From Gigaspora margarita (taxonomy: Eukaryota; Glomeromycota; Glomeromycetes; Diversisporales; Gigasporaceae): a stretch of 64,000 nucleotides of DNA. The notes beneath the pieces were generated by a model. The model was not told the DNA's origin. It ran no database searches and saw only the letters and a list, made by a program, of their open reading frames with translations. Location: the NCBI GenBank assembly GCA_009809945.1, contig WTPW01000083.1:200818-264817 (forward strand), written 5' to 3'. Positions 34,392-45,092 of this stretch are shown one piece after another; position 1 is the first letter of the stretch; each line of letters starts with the position of its first letter. The translations under genes were made by a program, and so were the position numbers.

Positions 34392-35094
34392 TTGTTATTC
34401 TATATCCACATCTTTAAAGATAGTAGGTAACTAGAGTGACCTTAGACAGTGAACACTTTGTGTAACCTCACTTGTTACTGTGATATATCTAAGTCGAGAG
34501 CCATTTTTAATAAAACTTAACAAAGAAGATTTATGGCAATTTGCAATTATGAAAGAGGCTACAATTAAAAGTATATGAGAATACTAGTAATTGTTTATTT
34601 TAAATAATAAATAAATGTATTTATTAGTGAAAGAGTATGAAGACTCTATGTTGAACTTGGGGTCCACATTGGCTGCTTTTATACATTTTGATTTTTCACA
34701 AATGTAATGGGCTATATCTATTACATGTGCAATAAATGCTATATCTATTACTAATAAAATATATGGTATAAATAGAATAAATATAATATATGTAATAAAT
34801 GATATATGTTGAATAAATAAAATATATAGAAGATATGCTTCAAATATGACTTTTACATGAGCTACATGTAACGAATCTGTCTGCAGTAATTACCTAACCA
34901 ATCAGATTGCAGATCTAATATTAATTGTTAATTGGTTTTGTCTCATCATGCAGTAGTCATACAAAGATGATCTTTAGCTCATTAGAACCGTCTTGATGAG
35001 CTTATGTGAATGGTGGTCATTTCATTCAATTTGGATCAGTGGATCTAGAGTTATTATAGATTTTGTAGTTTATAGCAATTTCTATAGGTTAACA
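34392..35094 (+). repeat. Segment X, copy 2, uninterrupted
   Basis: Collinear with 24312-24717 plus 25662-25968. It begins TTGTTATTCTATATCCAC and ends TATAGGTTAACAC. Directly after it the 3' half of a retroposon of the A/C family begins (35095), complementing the 5' half before copy 1. It includes a degraded hairpin module near 34970-35040. Confidence 0.8.
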
Positions 35095-35411
35095 CTGTCA
35101 AGTATAAACTAGTTCTAAGGGGCATATGAAAGAGATCTGGGCATCTGGACTAACTTGTGTTGTACTGTGGATGTCTGGTGAATTAGTTGAGATTGGTCAA
35201 GGTGCAAATAAGATCAGAGAGTTTTAATAGGCAATTCCTGTAGTTGGGTTGCAGGTATGGCTACTAGTGTGGAACCTTTGGGCAGACTACTTAAATTAGA
35301 CACCAAAAGTGTATGTGTGGCTAGTTGTACCTTTGTCTCTGTATAATTTCTGATGAGTAAACTGAATAAACACTATCCCCCAAGACAGGCACTTTGAAAC
35401 CAAAAAAAAAA
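35095..35411 (+). mobile_element. tRNA-headed retroposon, copy D, 3' part
   Basis: Begins TGTCAAGTATAAACTAGTTC and matches copy C from GATAAACTAGTCCTAAGGGG to its tail. It contains the shared core and ends CACTTTGAAACC plus 10 A. The 5' half is missing at precisely the point where segment X is joined. Confidence 0.8.
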
Positions 35412-35415
35412 TATT

Positions 35416-36168
35416 AGAGGGCATTAATACCAAACAAATTGTTTTTAAGTAAACTTTAGATTAAAATATTTTAACAACTATTAATCCAATCTTGATAAAT
35501 TTTTTTTTATATTAATTATTGTGATGGCTGATACTAATTTGGGCTAATGTTGAAGATCATGTAATATTTTGGTCTGGAAATTGCAGATCGGAAAATTTCA
35601 AAACAAACATTCATTCTGTATAAATCAGTTATAACTCAAAAATCTGCATAAGAAACAACCTTTAGTGTTCTAACAAAAAGCTTTCCTTGAACAATTTTGC
35701 TAATACACCTTCTAACATTTGGTATATTGTACCTACTAACCCTAATTTCCAAAGATAAGTTCAATGACTACCTCAGTATCATCATCCAAAACCACATGAC
35801 CAATAAAAAATTTTTTAAGTTCATTTATGTTAGGGTTAGTGTCTAGAACTTAAAAGGTTAGTAGGTTATATAGTAAAATTGTTTAGGGAAAATTTTTTGA
35901 TGCAGTTTCTTATGCAAAATTTTGAGAAATAAGTGATTTTTGACAAATGATTGTTTGTTTTGAAATTTCTCGATCTGCAATTTCTGACCAAAAAGTCATG
36001 TGATCTTCAGCATCAGCCAAAATCAGCATCAACCATCACAATTATTATAGTTATAAAATAAAATAAAAATTTTTTATCAAAATTGATTAATAGTTGTTAA
36101 GATATTTTAATCTAAAGTTTAAAAAAAATTAATAAAAATAATTTGTTTGGTTTCTATTAATATTCTCT
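35416..36168. mobile_element. 753-bp palindromic element related to the 31.6-kb element's ends
   Basis: The left end AGAGGGCATTAATACCAAAC pairs with GTTTGGTTTCTATTAATATT CTCT at the right. The arms pair for about 330 bases. The terminal motif is a variant of the AGGGGGCGTTAATGGAAACC end of the large element, so this is probably a non-autonomous relative. The centre includes CTACTAACCCTAATTTCC. No coding capacity. Confidence 0.72.
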
Positions 36169-36326
36169 TATAATTTCAAAATAATATCATATTTTTAAAA
36201 ATAACTTATACAATTGTACAATTGTAAATTACACAACAATTAAATAATTGTTTATATAAGATACAATTTGCAAAATTGATCATAGATATATTATTTTGCA
36301 AATAGTAATAATTTTAATTTAATTAC

Positions 36327-36569
36327 TTGATATGAAACTGCTTCTTCACATATACCAAACACCTCAATTCTATAAAGGGATTTAAAGTAAGTTGCTCCTT
36401 CTTGCTGAAATGAGTAAGGAATATGAATAGCTTCTGCATAATCACATGATATATAGTTTTTAATATCTATTGTATTTGGAATTCCAGATCGAGATAAACT
36501 AGTCCAATTTGATATAGAGTGAAATAATAACTTAGAGTTTGCAATACAATTTCTATACCATACAAGTGC
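36327..36569 (-). pseudogene. Transposon-type gene, middle exon
   Basis: One open minus-strand frame reads ALVWYRNCIANSKLLFHSIS, NWTSLSRSGIPNTIDIKNYI, SCDYAEAIHIPYSFQQEGAT, YFKSLYRIEVFGICEEAVSY then Q. In the HADNC/AGHTKF family this DYA..H.P....Q.G..YF....FGIC.E block lies directly before the YLI.E...GKG block, which is exactly what the exon at 18420 supplies. A GTAATT donor follows at 36326. The 5' side is cut at 36568 by another element. No stop is present in this piece. Confidence 0.72.
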
Positions 36570-37012
36570 AAAATAATGCTCCCCTGCACATTAATTGATT
36601 GACTAGTGCATTAATTCGAGTACGTGCATGCGCATTATTTCGAAATAAGAACTGATTTTCAGAGCCAAATATTTTTAAAATAACGCACATGCAACTTGCA
36701 TAATAAGACCTAAAAATATTGTTCTATAAATATATATTTAAAAATTATAAAGGGGGTAACAAAGTGATAAATCATCTAAGCGTATAAAATTATAATAAGT
36801 GTACTAAATTTATAGGTCATTAAGTGCATATGTACAGACATTTATAAGCAACTAGGTTATATGCATACAAAAATTCATAAGTGACTCATAAGAAATTCAT
36901 AATTGGGCTTATAATTTCTGATCAAATACAGTAGTCACTTTTATTCTTAATAATTATCCAATCTCATATAAATGATTTGCTCAAATTTTATTTAACCTTA
37001 TCACTTATATTA

Positions 37013-37234
37013 CAGCTGATTTGAAAATTAGTTGGACATTTGAAAAATTTTCTCATTTTTGAAACCTTTCGGATGAATCATCTAACTCTTCAGAAATCGC
37101 ATCACCATTATCAGACTGAAGTTCCGAAGACTGTGGCATGGTTTCTGAAGAGTTAGATATTTCATAAGATGAAACCGAAAGGTTTCAAAAACAAGAAAAT
37201 TTTTCAAATGTCCCACTAATTTTCAAATCAGCTG
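37013..37234. mobile_element. TA-flanked hairpin element with an acidic open frame in its loop
   Basis: CAGCTGATTTGAAAATTAGT pairs with the right end CTAATTTTCAAATCAGCTG, with TA outside. Arms continue through GAAACCTTTCGG. On the minus strand the loop is open and reads SNSSETMPQSSELQSDNGDA then ISEELDDSSERFQK. Confidence 0.72.
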
Positions 37235-37332
37235 TAAATAACAAGATATTGCATTACCAAAAATCACAAAACTTATTGAAGCAGCAAAATAATCATTTGG
37301 TAAATTTTTTACTATATAAATAAGAATAGCTA

Positions 37333-38828
37333 CAGTCGTCCTCCCATATAATCACACAGTTGGGCACATACCAATACAGTGATTATAAAGAAGTGTGACT
37401 GTATAAAAGTTACCTCTATATAAGCACAACTTATAATAAATGTAAAAAAGTGATTTAATAGAGGTATTTAAAAAATTTTATATATGATTGTAGAAAGTTT
37501 GCATATAAAAAAGTTACAATTTTACTAATTAAATCAACTTTTATGCAATAATTAAAGTTGTTCGGAAGAATAAAATACAGCTATACTGAAATTTTGATAT
37601 AAATTGGATAACTTTTTATTAGTACAGTTTTTCATTTTACATATCTACGAATATAGCTAAAAATTTGTAATTTTTTTTTGTAGAAACGTAAAATAAAAAG
37701 ATGTATTAATGAAACGTCAACCGATTTACATGAAAATTTTAGAGTAAATGTATTTTGTTCTTCTGAACAACGTTTATTATTGCATAAAAATCGATTAGCT
37801 TAGTATTATTTTGACTTTNNNNNNNNNNNNNNNNNNNNNNNNNNNNNNNNNNNNNNNNNNNNNNATTTTAAAAAATTTTTATATACGATCGTTGATTGTT
37901 GCTATATATCAAAGTCAAAATAATACTAAGCTAATCGATTTTTATGCAATAATAAACGTTGTTCAGAAGAACAAAATACATTTACTCTAAAATTTTCATG
38001 TAAATCGGTTAAGATTACATTAATATGTCTTTTTATTTTATGTTTCTACAAAAAAAAATTACAAATTTTTAGCTATATTCGAGATAAGTAAAATGAAAAA
38101 CTGTACTAATAAAAAGTTATCCGATTTGTATGAAAATTTTAGAGTAAATGTATTTTGTTCTTTTGTGCATAAAAATCGATTGGCTTAGTATTATTTTGAC
38201 TTTAATATATAGCAACGATCAACGATCATATATAAAAATTGTTTAAAATATTATTTTAAAAAATTTTTATATACGATCGTTGATCATTGCTATATATAAA
38301 AGTCAAAATAATACTAAGCTAATCGATTTTTATGCAATAATAAACGTTGTTCAGAAGAACAAAATACATTTACTCTAAAATTTTCATGTAAATTGGTTGA
38401 CTTTTCATTAATACGTCTTTTTATTTTACTTTTCTATAAAAAAAAATTACAAATTTTTAGCTATATTCGTAGATACGTATAATGAAAAACTGTATTAATA
38501 AAAACTTATCCAATTTGTATGAAAATTTTAGAGTATCTGTATTTTGTTCTTCCGAATAACTTTAATTAGTGCATAAAAGTTGATTTAATTAGTAAAATTG
38601 TAACTTTTCTATACAACAACTTTCTACAATCATATATAAATGTGATTGCATGGAAGGAATTTTACTATTAAAAAACATCTATAAATATAAAAATATGTGT
38701 GATAGTGATTATAAGCATTTGTGACTATATAGAAGGGTTTTTAATAACAAAAAAAATAGTAACCAAAAACCATGTGATTGTATGGAGTTAGTGATTATAT
38801 GGGAGGTGACTATAGGGAGGGACGACTG
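37333..38828. mobile_element. pogo/Tigger-like element built of repeated palindromic arms
   Basis: The left end is TA then CAGTCGTCCTCCCATATAAT; the right end ATGGGAGGTGACTATAGGGA GGGACGACTG then TA. CAGTCG-type ends with TA duplications match the pogo/Tigger group. The interior alternates forward and reverse copies of one arm (AACGTTGTTCAGAAGAACAA and GTCAAAATAATACTAAGC with complements, near 37750, 37900, 38170 and 38290). There is a 46-base gap of N at 37819-37864, at the apex of one palindrome. No transposase. Confidence 0.75.
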
Positions 38829-39012
38829 TATAAATACTAAGTTTTTATGGCCCATATCAATGATGTAGTTGAATTGCTGCACGAATCAATTACCAGTTAT
38901 ATCTGGGGCACATTAATTCGGATGCACATGGGCATTAATTCAAGACACTATATGTTATTTTGGGGGTGTCCAGATTTCGAAATAACGCCCCGGCCCGTTA
39001 TTTTGCGCTTAT

Positions 39013-39242
39013 ACGTTAATTAAAATAAATTGTATTCTAATTAGTTATGATTGTTATTATATTTGTTTAATTTGAGTATTTTAATTTTTTTTTTTTGCAA
39101 TTCTTATTGTAAATAATATATGTAGTTGTCATTTAAATCTAACTAGTTTGGAGCTTTAAAACCCTCTAGGTATTAACTATTATTTATAACAAGTTAATGC
39201 TATGAACTAATAGTTATAATTATTTGAATAGCAACTGTAACA
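39013..39242. other. AT-rich spacer
   Basis: Presumably intron or host sequence of the minus-strand transposon-type gene. Nothing specific was seen. Confidence 0.35.
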
Positions 39243-39258
39243 ATATATTATTCAATAA

Positions 39259-40241
39259 GGGGTGTGATAACTTAGAGAAGTTGGTAAGTTGTCACCCCCA
39301 AGCGACAGGTCTAGGGTTCAAATCCCACTGGCGACGCTTTGAAAAATAGGCCTGTGTTATGGTACTATTTCTCCTCATTGGTCCTTTGGTATACCATCTT
39401 GAATGGGAGCTGTCAGAGCACAAAATCCAAGGATCAGAAAATGGATACCCGTTTGGAAGTCCGAGTGAGGAAGTAGCAAAGATCTTTAATGGTGCTAACC
39501 ATAATTAGAATATTAGAAACCAGAGCCGGAGAAACAGACAACAAGATCTTCAAGAAGGGGGTCCACCAACCTGGCTGCCAGAGTCGCACCGGAGAAACAG
39601 GACATGTGTTTCGGCAGCATGTACCAAGGGAAGGGAGTCCATTCAGTACCTAAAGCCAGGCCGACTGACCCTTCTGGGCTAACTGGTTTGGAAGTTTGAA
39701 ATTACTGAGGAAGGAACGATAGGAAGGTTGTGGTGGATATTGGGATTGGAGTGAACCTTACAAGGGCAGAAGTAGGTAATGGTAGGGGTTTAATAGTTAG
39801 TTCTGATCCCAAGTTTTGGTATAATGCAGATGCGTCAGTTACCGAAGCGTAGGTAATACCTGTGTGGGACAAGAACTGCTCTACCAAGTGTTCTGCGAGG
39901 ATAAACTAGTCCTAAGGGGGTTTTGCGATACATCTAGAACTGGTTTTGATTGCCTAATGTAACGGAGGACTGTACCGGTGATACAAGGAGGACTTGGCAG
40001 GAGGCGCAGGGGCCAGAGGGTTTAAATAGGTAATGCCGGTATGCAGGTTGCAGGTATAGCAGCTAGTGTAGGACCTTTGGGTGGCTACTTAAATAGGCAA
40101 CCAAAAGTTGCAAGTGTGGCTAGTTGTACTCTCATCAATGTAACAAATGCCAGGGTGCCCCTGGAGGTGCCTGTGGTCTGATTTACTTGAATAAAAGCTT
40201 CTTCCCAGAGCAGAAACTTTGACACCTAAAAAAAAAAATAT
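39259..40241 (+). mobile_element. tRNA-headed retroposon, copy C, full length
   Basis: The head GGGTGTGATAACTTAGAGAA, GTTGGTAAGTTGTC and B box GGTTCAAATCCC form a tRNA-like 5' end. The shared core (TTTAAATAGGTAATGCCGGT to GTGGCTAGTTGTACTCTC) lies at about 40020-40135. The tail CTTGAATAAAAG..AAACTTTGACACC ends in poly(A). ATATATTATTCAATAA (16 bp) flanks both sides (39243-39258, 40242-40257). The minus-strand frame at 39702-39887 is incidental. This is the best reference copy of the family in the window. Confidence 0.9.
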
Positions 40242-40329
40242 ATATATTATTCAATAATCCAGTACTCAAATTATACAAATATATTGCAATATTAATATAA
40301 AAATAAATTTACTTATAATTTTTATGTTC

Positions 40330-41818
40330 TAATTGAGCCCAAGTCAAATGATTTTGTTATTCTTGTAGTTTTTGTTCTTTTTCCATAGCAGACCAATATT
40401 TAGCACCAAATCACATAGATTTACATAGTGTACACAAATTGCTTTGTGCTGTTAAAAATTTTATTCCTGGAAGATACTTTTTCCAAATTCTTCAAAACTA
40501 GATATACTAATTTTATAATTATTACCATTTTCAACATTATCATAAATTTGATACTAAGAATATTTACTTTCACAAGCTGGTAAAAAAATAATTACTCTAG
40601 TATCATCTCTAAAGATGCAACCTGATATTTGATTGTTAAAATTATTATACCTTTTATAAATGTTACTATACAAAAAACTTAAATTTTTTAATATGCAGTA
40701 ACAAAATAATAATTATATAATTACTCTATCATTATTAAATATTAAAATATTTAAGTTTCAGTAAACTAATAATTAGTAGATTGCAGAGAATTATATGTTA
40801 TTCATATATATTATATTGGAATATCAATAATATATAAAAATTATATAGCTATAAAAAAATACAAATACCTTATAGCCTACTAACTAGTTTTTTTACTATT
40901 AGAACTAGAACTATTCTTTTTTAAAAAACTTAAAGTTTTTTTTTGAATAAGTAAACTTACTTTAAGTTAGCTATATTCCAATATTATAAAAAACTATATT
41001 AACTTTTGACAATTCTCTGCTATTAAATTTACTATATTTATACCTTTTAATTATAATGTATCTTACTTGGTGAAGGTAATCCATGTTAATTGGCAAAATT
41101 TGTTATAAATTTTAGTACATGCAAAGTAGTTGTAAAAGAAATTATGTGATTACTAACTCGACCAGTAAGTGCATGAACCTTTGGTTTAAGCCCATGATTT
41201 TGATAGTGTGTACGTAAAGCTTCCCACTTTGTTTTACCTATTTCATGAATTATTAACCAAGCTGGTTAACAAATTGAAACTCCTAAAAAATTATAATTTG
41301 TTACTAAATATGATTTTGGTACTTTTGATATAGATTTAGCTTCTTTAATGCTTCTATCAGTCATTCCCAAAAAACATAAATTTATTTCTAATTGTGATAT
41401 TGCTTTAATTTTACAAAATCTATCAAGGGTGGTTTGTGGATTAATTTTGTTGAAAGACAATTTTGTTGTAGCAATTATTGTTTAAGTTTTGTTAAAAATG
41501 CATCATCATTATATTTTTCTAAATGTTGTTGTTGCTTAATATTACACTCTTAGAGTATTTTATTGGATATTGAAAAAAAATTTTTTGAAATTTTTTAATT
41601 TGTTGCAAATTAAAATAATTATCATCTATATCATCTAGTAATATATCTTCATTAGAATTTTAACAATTAGTTTTATCATCACTTGATTCACTATTATCAG
41701 AATTATACTTTGATTGATAAATATCTTGTAATTGGCTTAATTCATGATTTAAATCTTTCATTTCACTATGTGTTTCTTTGAATATACAATTAAACAATAG
41801 ATGTATATCAGTATTCAT
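40330..41818 (-). pseudogene. Transposon-type gene, N-terminal part
   Basis: From ATG at 41818: MNTDIHLLFNCIFKETHSEM, then an acidic Ser/Asp stretch. From about 41440: KAISQLEINLCFLGMTDRSI, VPKSYLVTNYNFLGVSIC, a TAA, PAWLIIHEIGKTKWEALRTH, GLKPKVHALTGRVSNHIISF and LHVLKFITNFAN before HGLPSP (41075). The GL.P..H...GR.SN..SF...V..FI...A..HGLP.P pattern precedes the HADNC core in the transposon family I recall as DUF7869 proteins. After an AT-rich gap, 40640-40330 carries DDTRVIIFLPACESKYS and LCTLCKSM..FGAKYWSAME. Several stops and frameshifts are present. Retroposon C lies between this part and the next exon. Confidence 0.65.
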
Positions 41819-42539
41819 GATATGTAGTATAATTAAAGTTAATGCTATAAAGAAATTGAATCAAGCTTTTTTATTGATATCCATTAAGAATGCAAATTAC
41901 AGGTTTTTTCTTGGCTTTCAAATATTATACATACAAGAACTAATTTAGAAGATTTTTTTCTAGGCTAATGTGCATTTATTTTAATAGAATGAAATATGTA
42001 TAGTATAAAAAATTTACAAGTATCAAAAAATAAAATTTTTTGGGCACATTTCTTAGGGTTAGAGAGTTAAGGTTAAAGGTTAGTTTTAGAGTAGAGTTTA
42101 TATTAAACAAGTATAAGAGGGATTTAGAAGGTTAAATAGGAACCCATATTTCATTTTATTTTGAAACAATTTATTCACTGACAAAGAAAATATTTTACAA
42201 ATATTATTTAACAAATGTAATAATTAATGAACCTTTTTTTTAAAATAAACCACACCTTTTTTAAATAAATCCCATTTTTTTTACATTAATGAATTAATAT
42301 TGAAGGTTATATAATAAGTTAAAAAAATTTTTTGCTTATAAAAAAAAATAAAAAATTTTTAGCAAACAACTAACAGTATAAAGACAATCCTTGAAGTTAT
42401 TAATTCGTTAATATAAATATGACTTATTGTTATGAAGGTTTTACTATCATTATGAACAAAAGATGGTAATTTAACTTTGCAATTATAATGACAATTTTTT
42501 AATAAACTTAAATTTTATATACAATCAATTTGATATCTA
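41819..42539. other. AT-rich region, no feature recognised
   Basis: Contains TTAGGGTTAGAGAGTTAAGG near 42052-42072, similar to motifs inside several MITEs here. No gene is supported. Confidence 0.4.
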
Positions 42540-43000
42540 TATGCGATCTAGGTTATTCTTCAATTGCATGTTAATTAAGAATTGACAAAATTTTTAATTG
42601 GTGCAGAAATATCTTCTAGTTATTTACTCTAGCAAAATTAATTATTGCAAATGTAATTATTGAGGCAATTTTACTTTTTACATTTGCATCGAATTATATT
42701 AATAATCTTAAGTAGTCAAATAGTTTTATTAGATGGTTCTTGAACAGCTTTAATATAAAAATATAATCCTCTTGCATAATAAAATAAAGGGTTTATAATG
42801 TCAATTGAAAGATATGCCATTAAGAAATTTATTAAGTTTTCAATTGCATTACAAAATAAAAATATTCTGGACAAAATACTTAGAATTCAATTTCATCTGT
42901 TTTAATAATCTGCTAATTACTAGATTTAAGTTACTTTTAAAATCTCCTTTTGAATTCTCTAACCATTTGAGTCAGTTTAAATTTTGTTAAAGTATAAGAT
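42540..43000 (-). pseudogene. Possible remnant with a Cys-rich motif
   Basis: On the minus strand GLYFYIKAVQEPSNKTI, then a stop, LLKIINIIRCKCKK, a stop, NCLNNYICNN, a stop, FC. The C.C....C......C...C spacing resembles the Cys-rich C-termini of some eukaryotic transposon proteins. It lies upstream of the transposon-type gene on the same strand. Too many stops for certainty. Confidence 0.25.
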
Positions 43001-43266
43001 GATTTGGAACCACAACATACAAACATATATATTAATAAAAAAATTTTTATTGCTTCAATTATTATACACCCAAGTATAACTTATTATGCCCATTATTCAA
43101 AAAAAAAGATCTAAGGCCTCACAACTGAGCCTGCCACTTTTGCTTGCCTTCAAAGATTATCTAACACCACAATATTTAGGATATCGCTTGAAAGCACCTA
43201 AAAGCTTTTTTTATAATAAAATCTAATACATTAAGAAAGCCCAAAATAAAATAAAAAACAAAAATA

Positions 43267-43432
43267 CAATTCACTCTCATTACAGTGAACTCTTGCTATA
43301 GTGAAGAATTCTTATATTCCAAAATATCCAAACTCAATTCAATTTCGTGAAGTACATAGTATTTTCTCGATATAAGCTATGGTAAAGATTTTTTTCTTAG
43401 CCTGGAAAATTCATTATAATGAGAGTAAGTTG
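43267..43432. mobile_element. pogo/Tigger-like MITE
   Basis: CAATTCACTCTCATTACAGT at the left; the right end, read inward, is CAACTTACTCTCATTATAAT. TA lies outside both ends. The TTCACTCTCATTAYARTGAA core resembles Tigger/pogo ends. Confidence 0.7.
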
Positions 43433-43863
43433 TATCTCAAAATTATGATAACTTAACTGTGAACATTCTAAAAGACATTAGAGATTTCCCCTATATTAGT
43501 AAAGATATCTGATTTAAAGAATTTTATGAAAAACAAATCAAATAGATACAGAACAAATAAAATGAACTTACTATTGATTTTTCCTTTCTGTTCTTTCTTT
43601 ATTTTTCTTTTTATTATTTATTTATTTATTTTTTTAGAAAAGGCGCTGCTTAGGTTTATTTAATTGTAATTTTGATTTTTAGATGAAAGATCTAAGGGGT
43701 TTTTGATGAATACTCTTAAATCCTTAATCTGTAGTAAAATGTCAACTAGTGGACAACTTTAGTTTTTTGTAAACTAAAACATTCTGTCAGGTTCTAACTT
43801 TTAGTTACAAGTATTAATTTAAAGAATATAACAAACTGAAGTTTTAAAATTTCTAATAAAAGA

Positions 43864-43914
43864 TCAATAGAAACCAAGCAAATTTGTCTAATAAATTTGC
43901 TTGGTTTCTATTGA
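43864..43914. repeat. Perfect 22-bp hairpin of the large element's terminal motif
   Basis: TCAATAGAAACCAAGCAAAT TT pairs exactly with the following AAATTTGCTTGGTTTCTATT GA around a 7-base loop. The arm is a variant of the TIR found at 13336 and 44925, so this looks like two ends brought face to face. Confidence 0.75.
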
Positions 43915-43919
43915 AACGT

Positions 43920-44925
43920 TTATGTTACACAATGCTTTCCAAATAAGGCTGATTGATGCTGATCAAGGCATATAGGATAACTTTCTCGTGATTGGTCAAT
44001 TTTATACAATTGAATTTATACAGTTTAGAGTACTTTTACCCCTATCATAGTAAACTTTTTTTAAAAAAAATGTAACCGTCATTTATAATACTATTGAAGA
44101 CTCTGCGAACAAAGCTTTAAGTAACCTGTGTATCTCTGGGATTCACCCTACCTGGGTATACCTCACTTAGAGACGGTTCGGTTCGTAAGCTAGGAAAATA
44201 GTAATCACAAAAGTACGACTAACTTGTTTGAAAAAAGAGCTTAAAGTTAATATATATAACTTTTAATAATATTAGATTAAAATAAATTACAGCACTTGAT
44301 GCTTTATTTAGATATAAAGAAGTGTTTGGTAAGTAACTTTATCTTTCGGGATCTTGACATTAATAAGTCTAAATCTGAGATTTTTAGTATTATTTAAAAA
44401 ACTTGTTTTTATTTTTTTTAATAAATAGGTTCTACATCATTCATTCGTGGTTTATATTTAAGATAGGTTTATTATGTATTACAGGAAATTATAACTATTG
44501 TTTGACGTTTGATGAAAAACTTTTCATATAATTTTGTATAGCGATTGGCATAATTTTTCTGCCTAAATTAAATCGTATTAAATCGCTTTAATCTATTTCT
44601 AATATTGAATTGTTGTGTATTATATGAATTCAAGGTTTTTAGTTAGTACGTAATACAACAATAACAGATAATACTGTATTATTATCGTTATATTGATATC
44701 ATTTATAATAAAATTTGATTGGCCAGTTGTCACATGCTCTGCAAAGTGACCAATTATGACGCGATTTTCAATTTACGTGATCAACCAATCACGAGAAAGT
44801 TATCCTATATGATCAAGGCCAGATCATCGATCATGTTTATGTGAGTTTGTGTAACACAACACAAAAATCACGTTATCTCAAAAACTATGATTTACCGATT
44901 TGCCTAGTTTCTATTGACGCCCCCC
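43920..44925. repeat. Inverted arms inside the right end of the large element
   Basis: ATATAGGATAACTTTCTCGTGATTGG-type sequence at 43970-43997 is repeated inverted at 44787-44815. GTTACACA and GATCAAGG segments on the left also have inverted partners near 44805-44860. The middle (44080-44240) has the least AT-rich stretch of the area, including GGGATTCACCCTACCTGGGT. No frame is supported. Confidence 0.6.
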
Positions 44926-45092
44926 ATATATTTAAAAATAAAAATAATGTTTATTTGTATATTTTTACAAAAATTAATTTAACTAATTTTTTTGTATAAA
45001 TTTATATATAAAATTAAGTTAAGTTAATTTATTTGATTTATAAATAATAGCAATCCAAATCTTTATATATAAACATGTTCTATGATTATTAT
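44926..45092 (+). mobile_element. FB1 palindrome, second copy, right end
   Basis: Collinear with 9713-9870 of the intact copy: ATATATTTAAAAATAAAAAT, ACAAAAATTAATTTAACTAA, TTTGATTTATAAATAATAGC and the end ACATGTTCTATGATTATT. It completes the palindrome interrupted at 13335. Confidence 0.8.

Larger units (their letters stand above)
36568..39012. mobile_element. Probable TIR element with GCAAAATAAYG ends
   Basis: GCAAAATAATGC at the left and CGTTATTTTGC at the right are inverted. Inside each end are GCACATTAATTCG-like and TTCGAAATAACGC-like motifs in opposite orientation (36590-36690 and 38905-38990). A convincing target duplication was not found. It contains the palindromes at 37013 and 37333 and interrupts the minus-strand gene. 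Confidence 0.5.
13336..44925. mobile_element. 31.6-kb insertion with 29-bp TIRs splitting the FB1 copy
   Basis: The left end reads AGGGGGCGTTAATGGAAACC then AGGCAAATC. The right end, read inward, is GGGGGGCGTCAATAGAAACT then AGGCAAATC. ATATAT lies directly outside both ends (13330-13335 and 44926-44931), and the sequences beyond rejoin as one FB1 palindrome. Beyond the TIR the two ends are unrelated. The interior carries the minus-strand HADNC/AGHTKF-type gene in three collinear pieces plus many nested insertions, so the original element was probably much shorter. Superfamily unassigned; 6-bp duplications occur in Polintons and IS3EU, among others, but no Polinton gene was seen. Confidence 0.68.

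Noticed and set aside
13336..44925. Polinton/Maverick identity for the 31.6-kb unit
   Set aside because: The ends begin AG and the duplication is 6 bp, as in Polintons, but no DNA polymerase B, retroviral-type integrase, capsid, ATPase or protease frame is visible and the TIR is only 29 bp.
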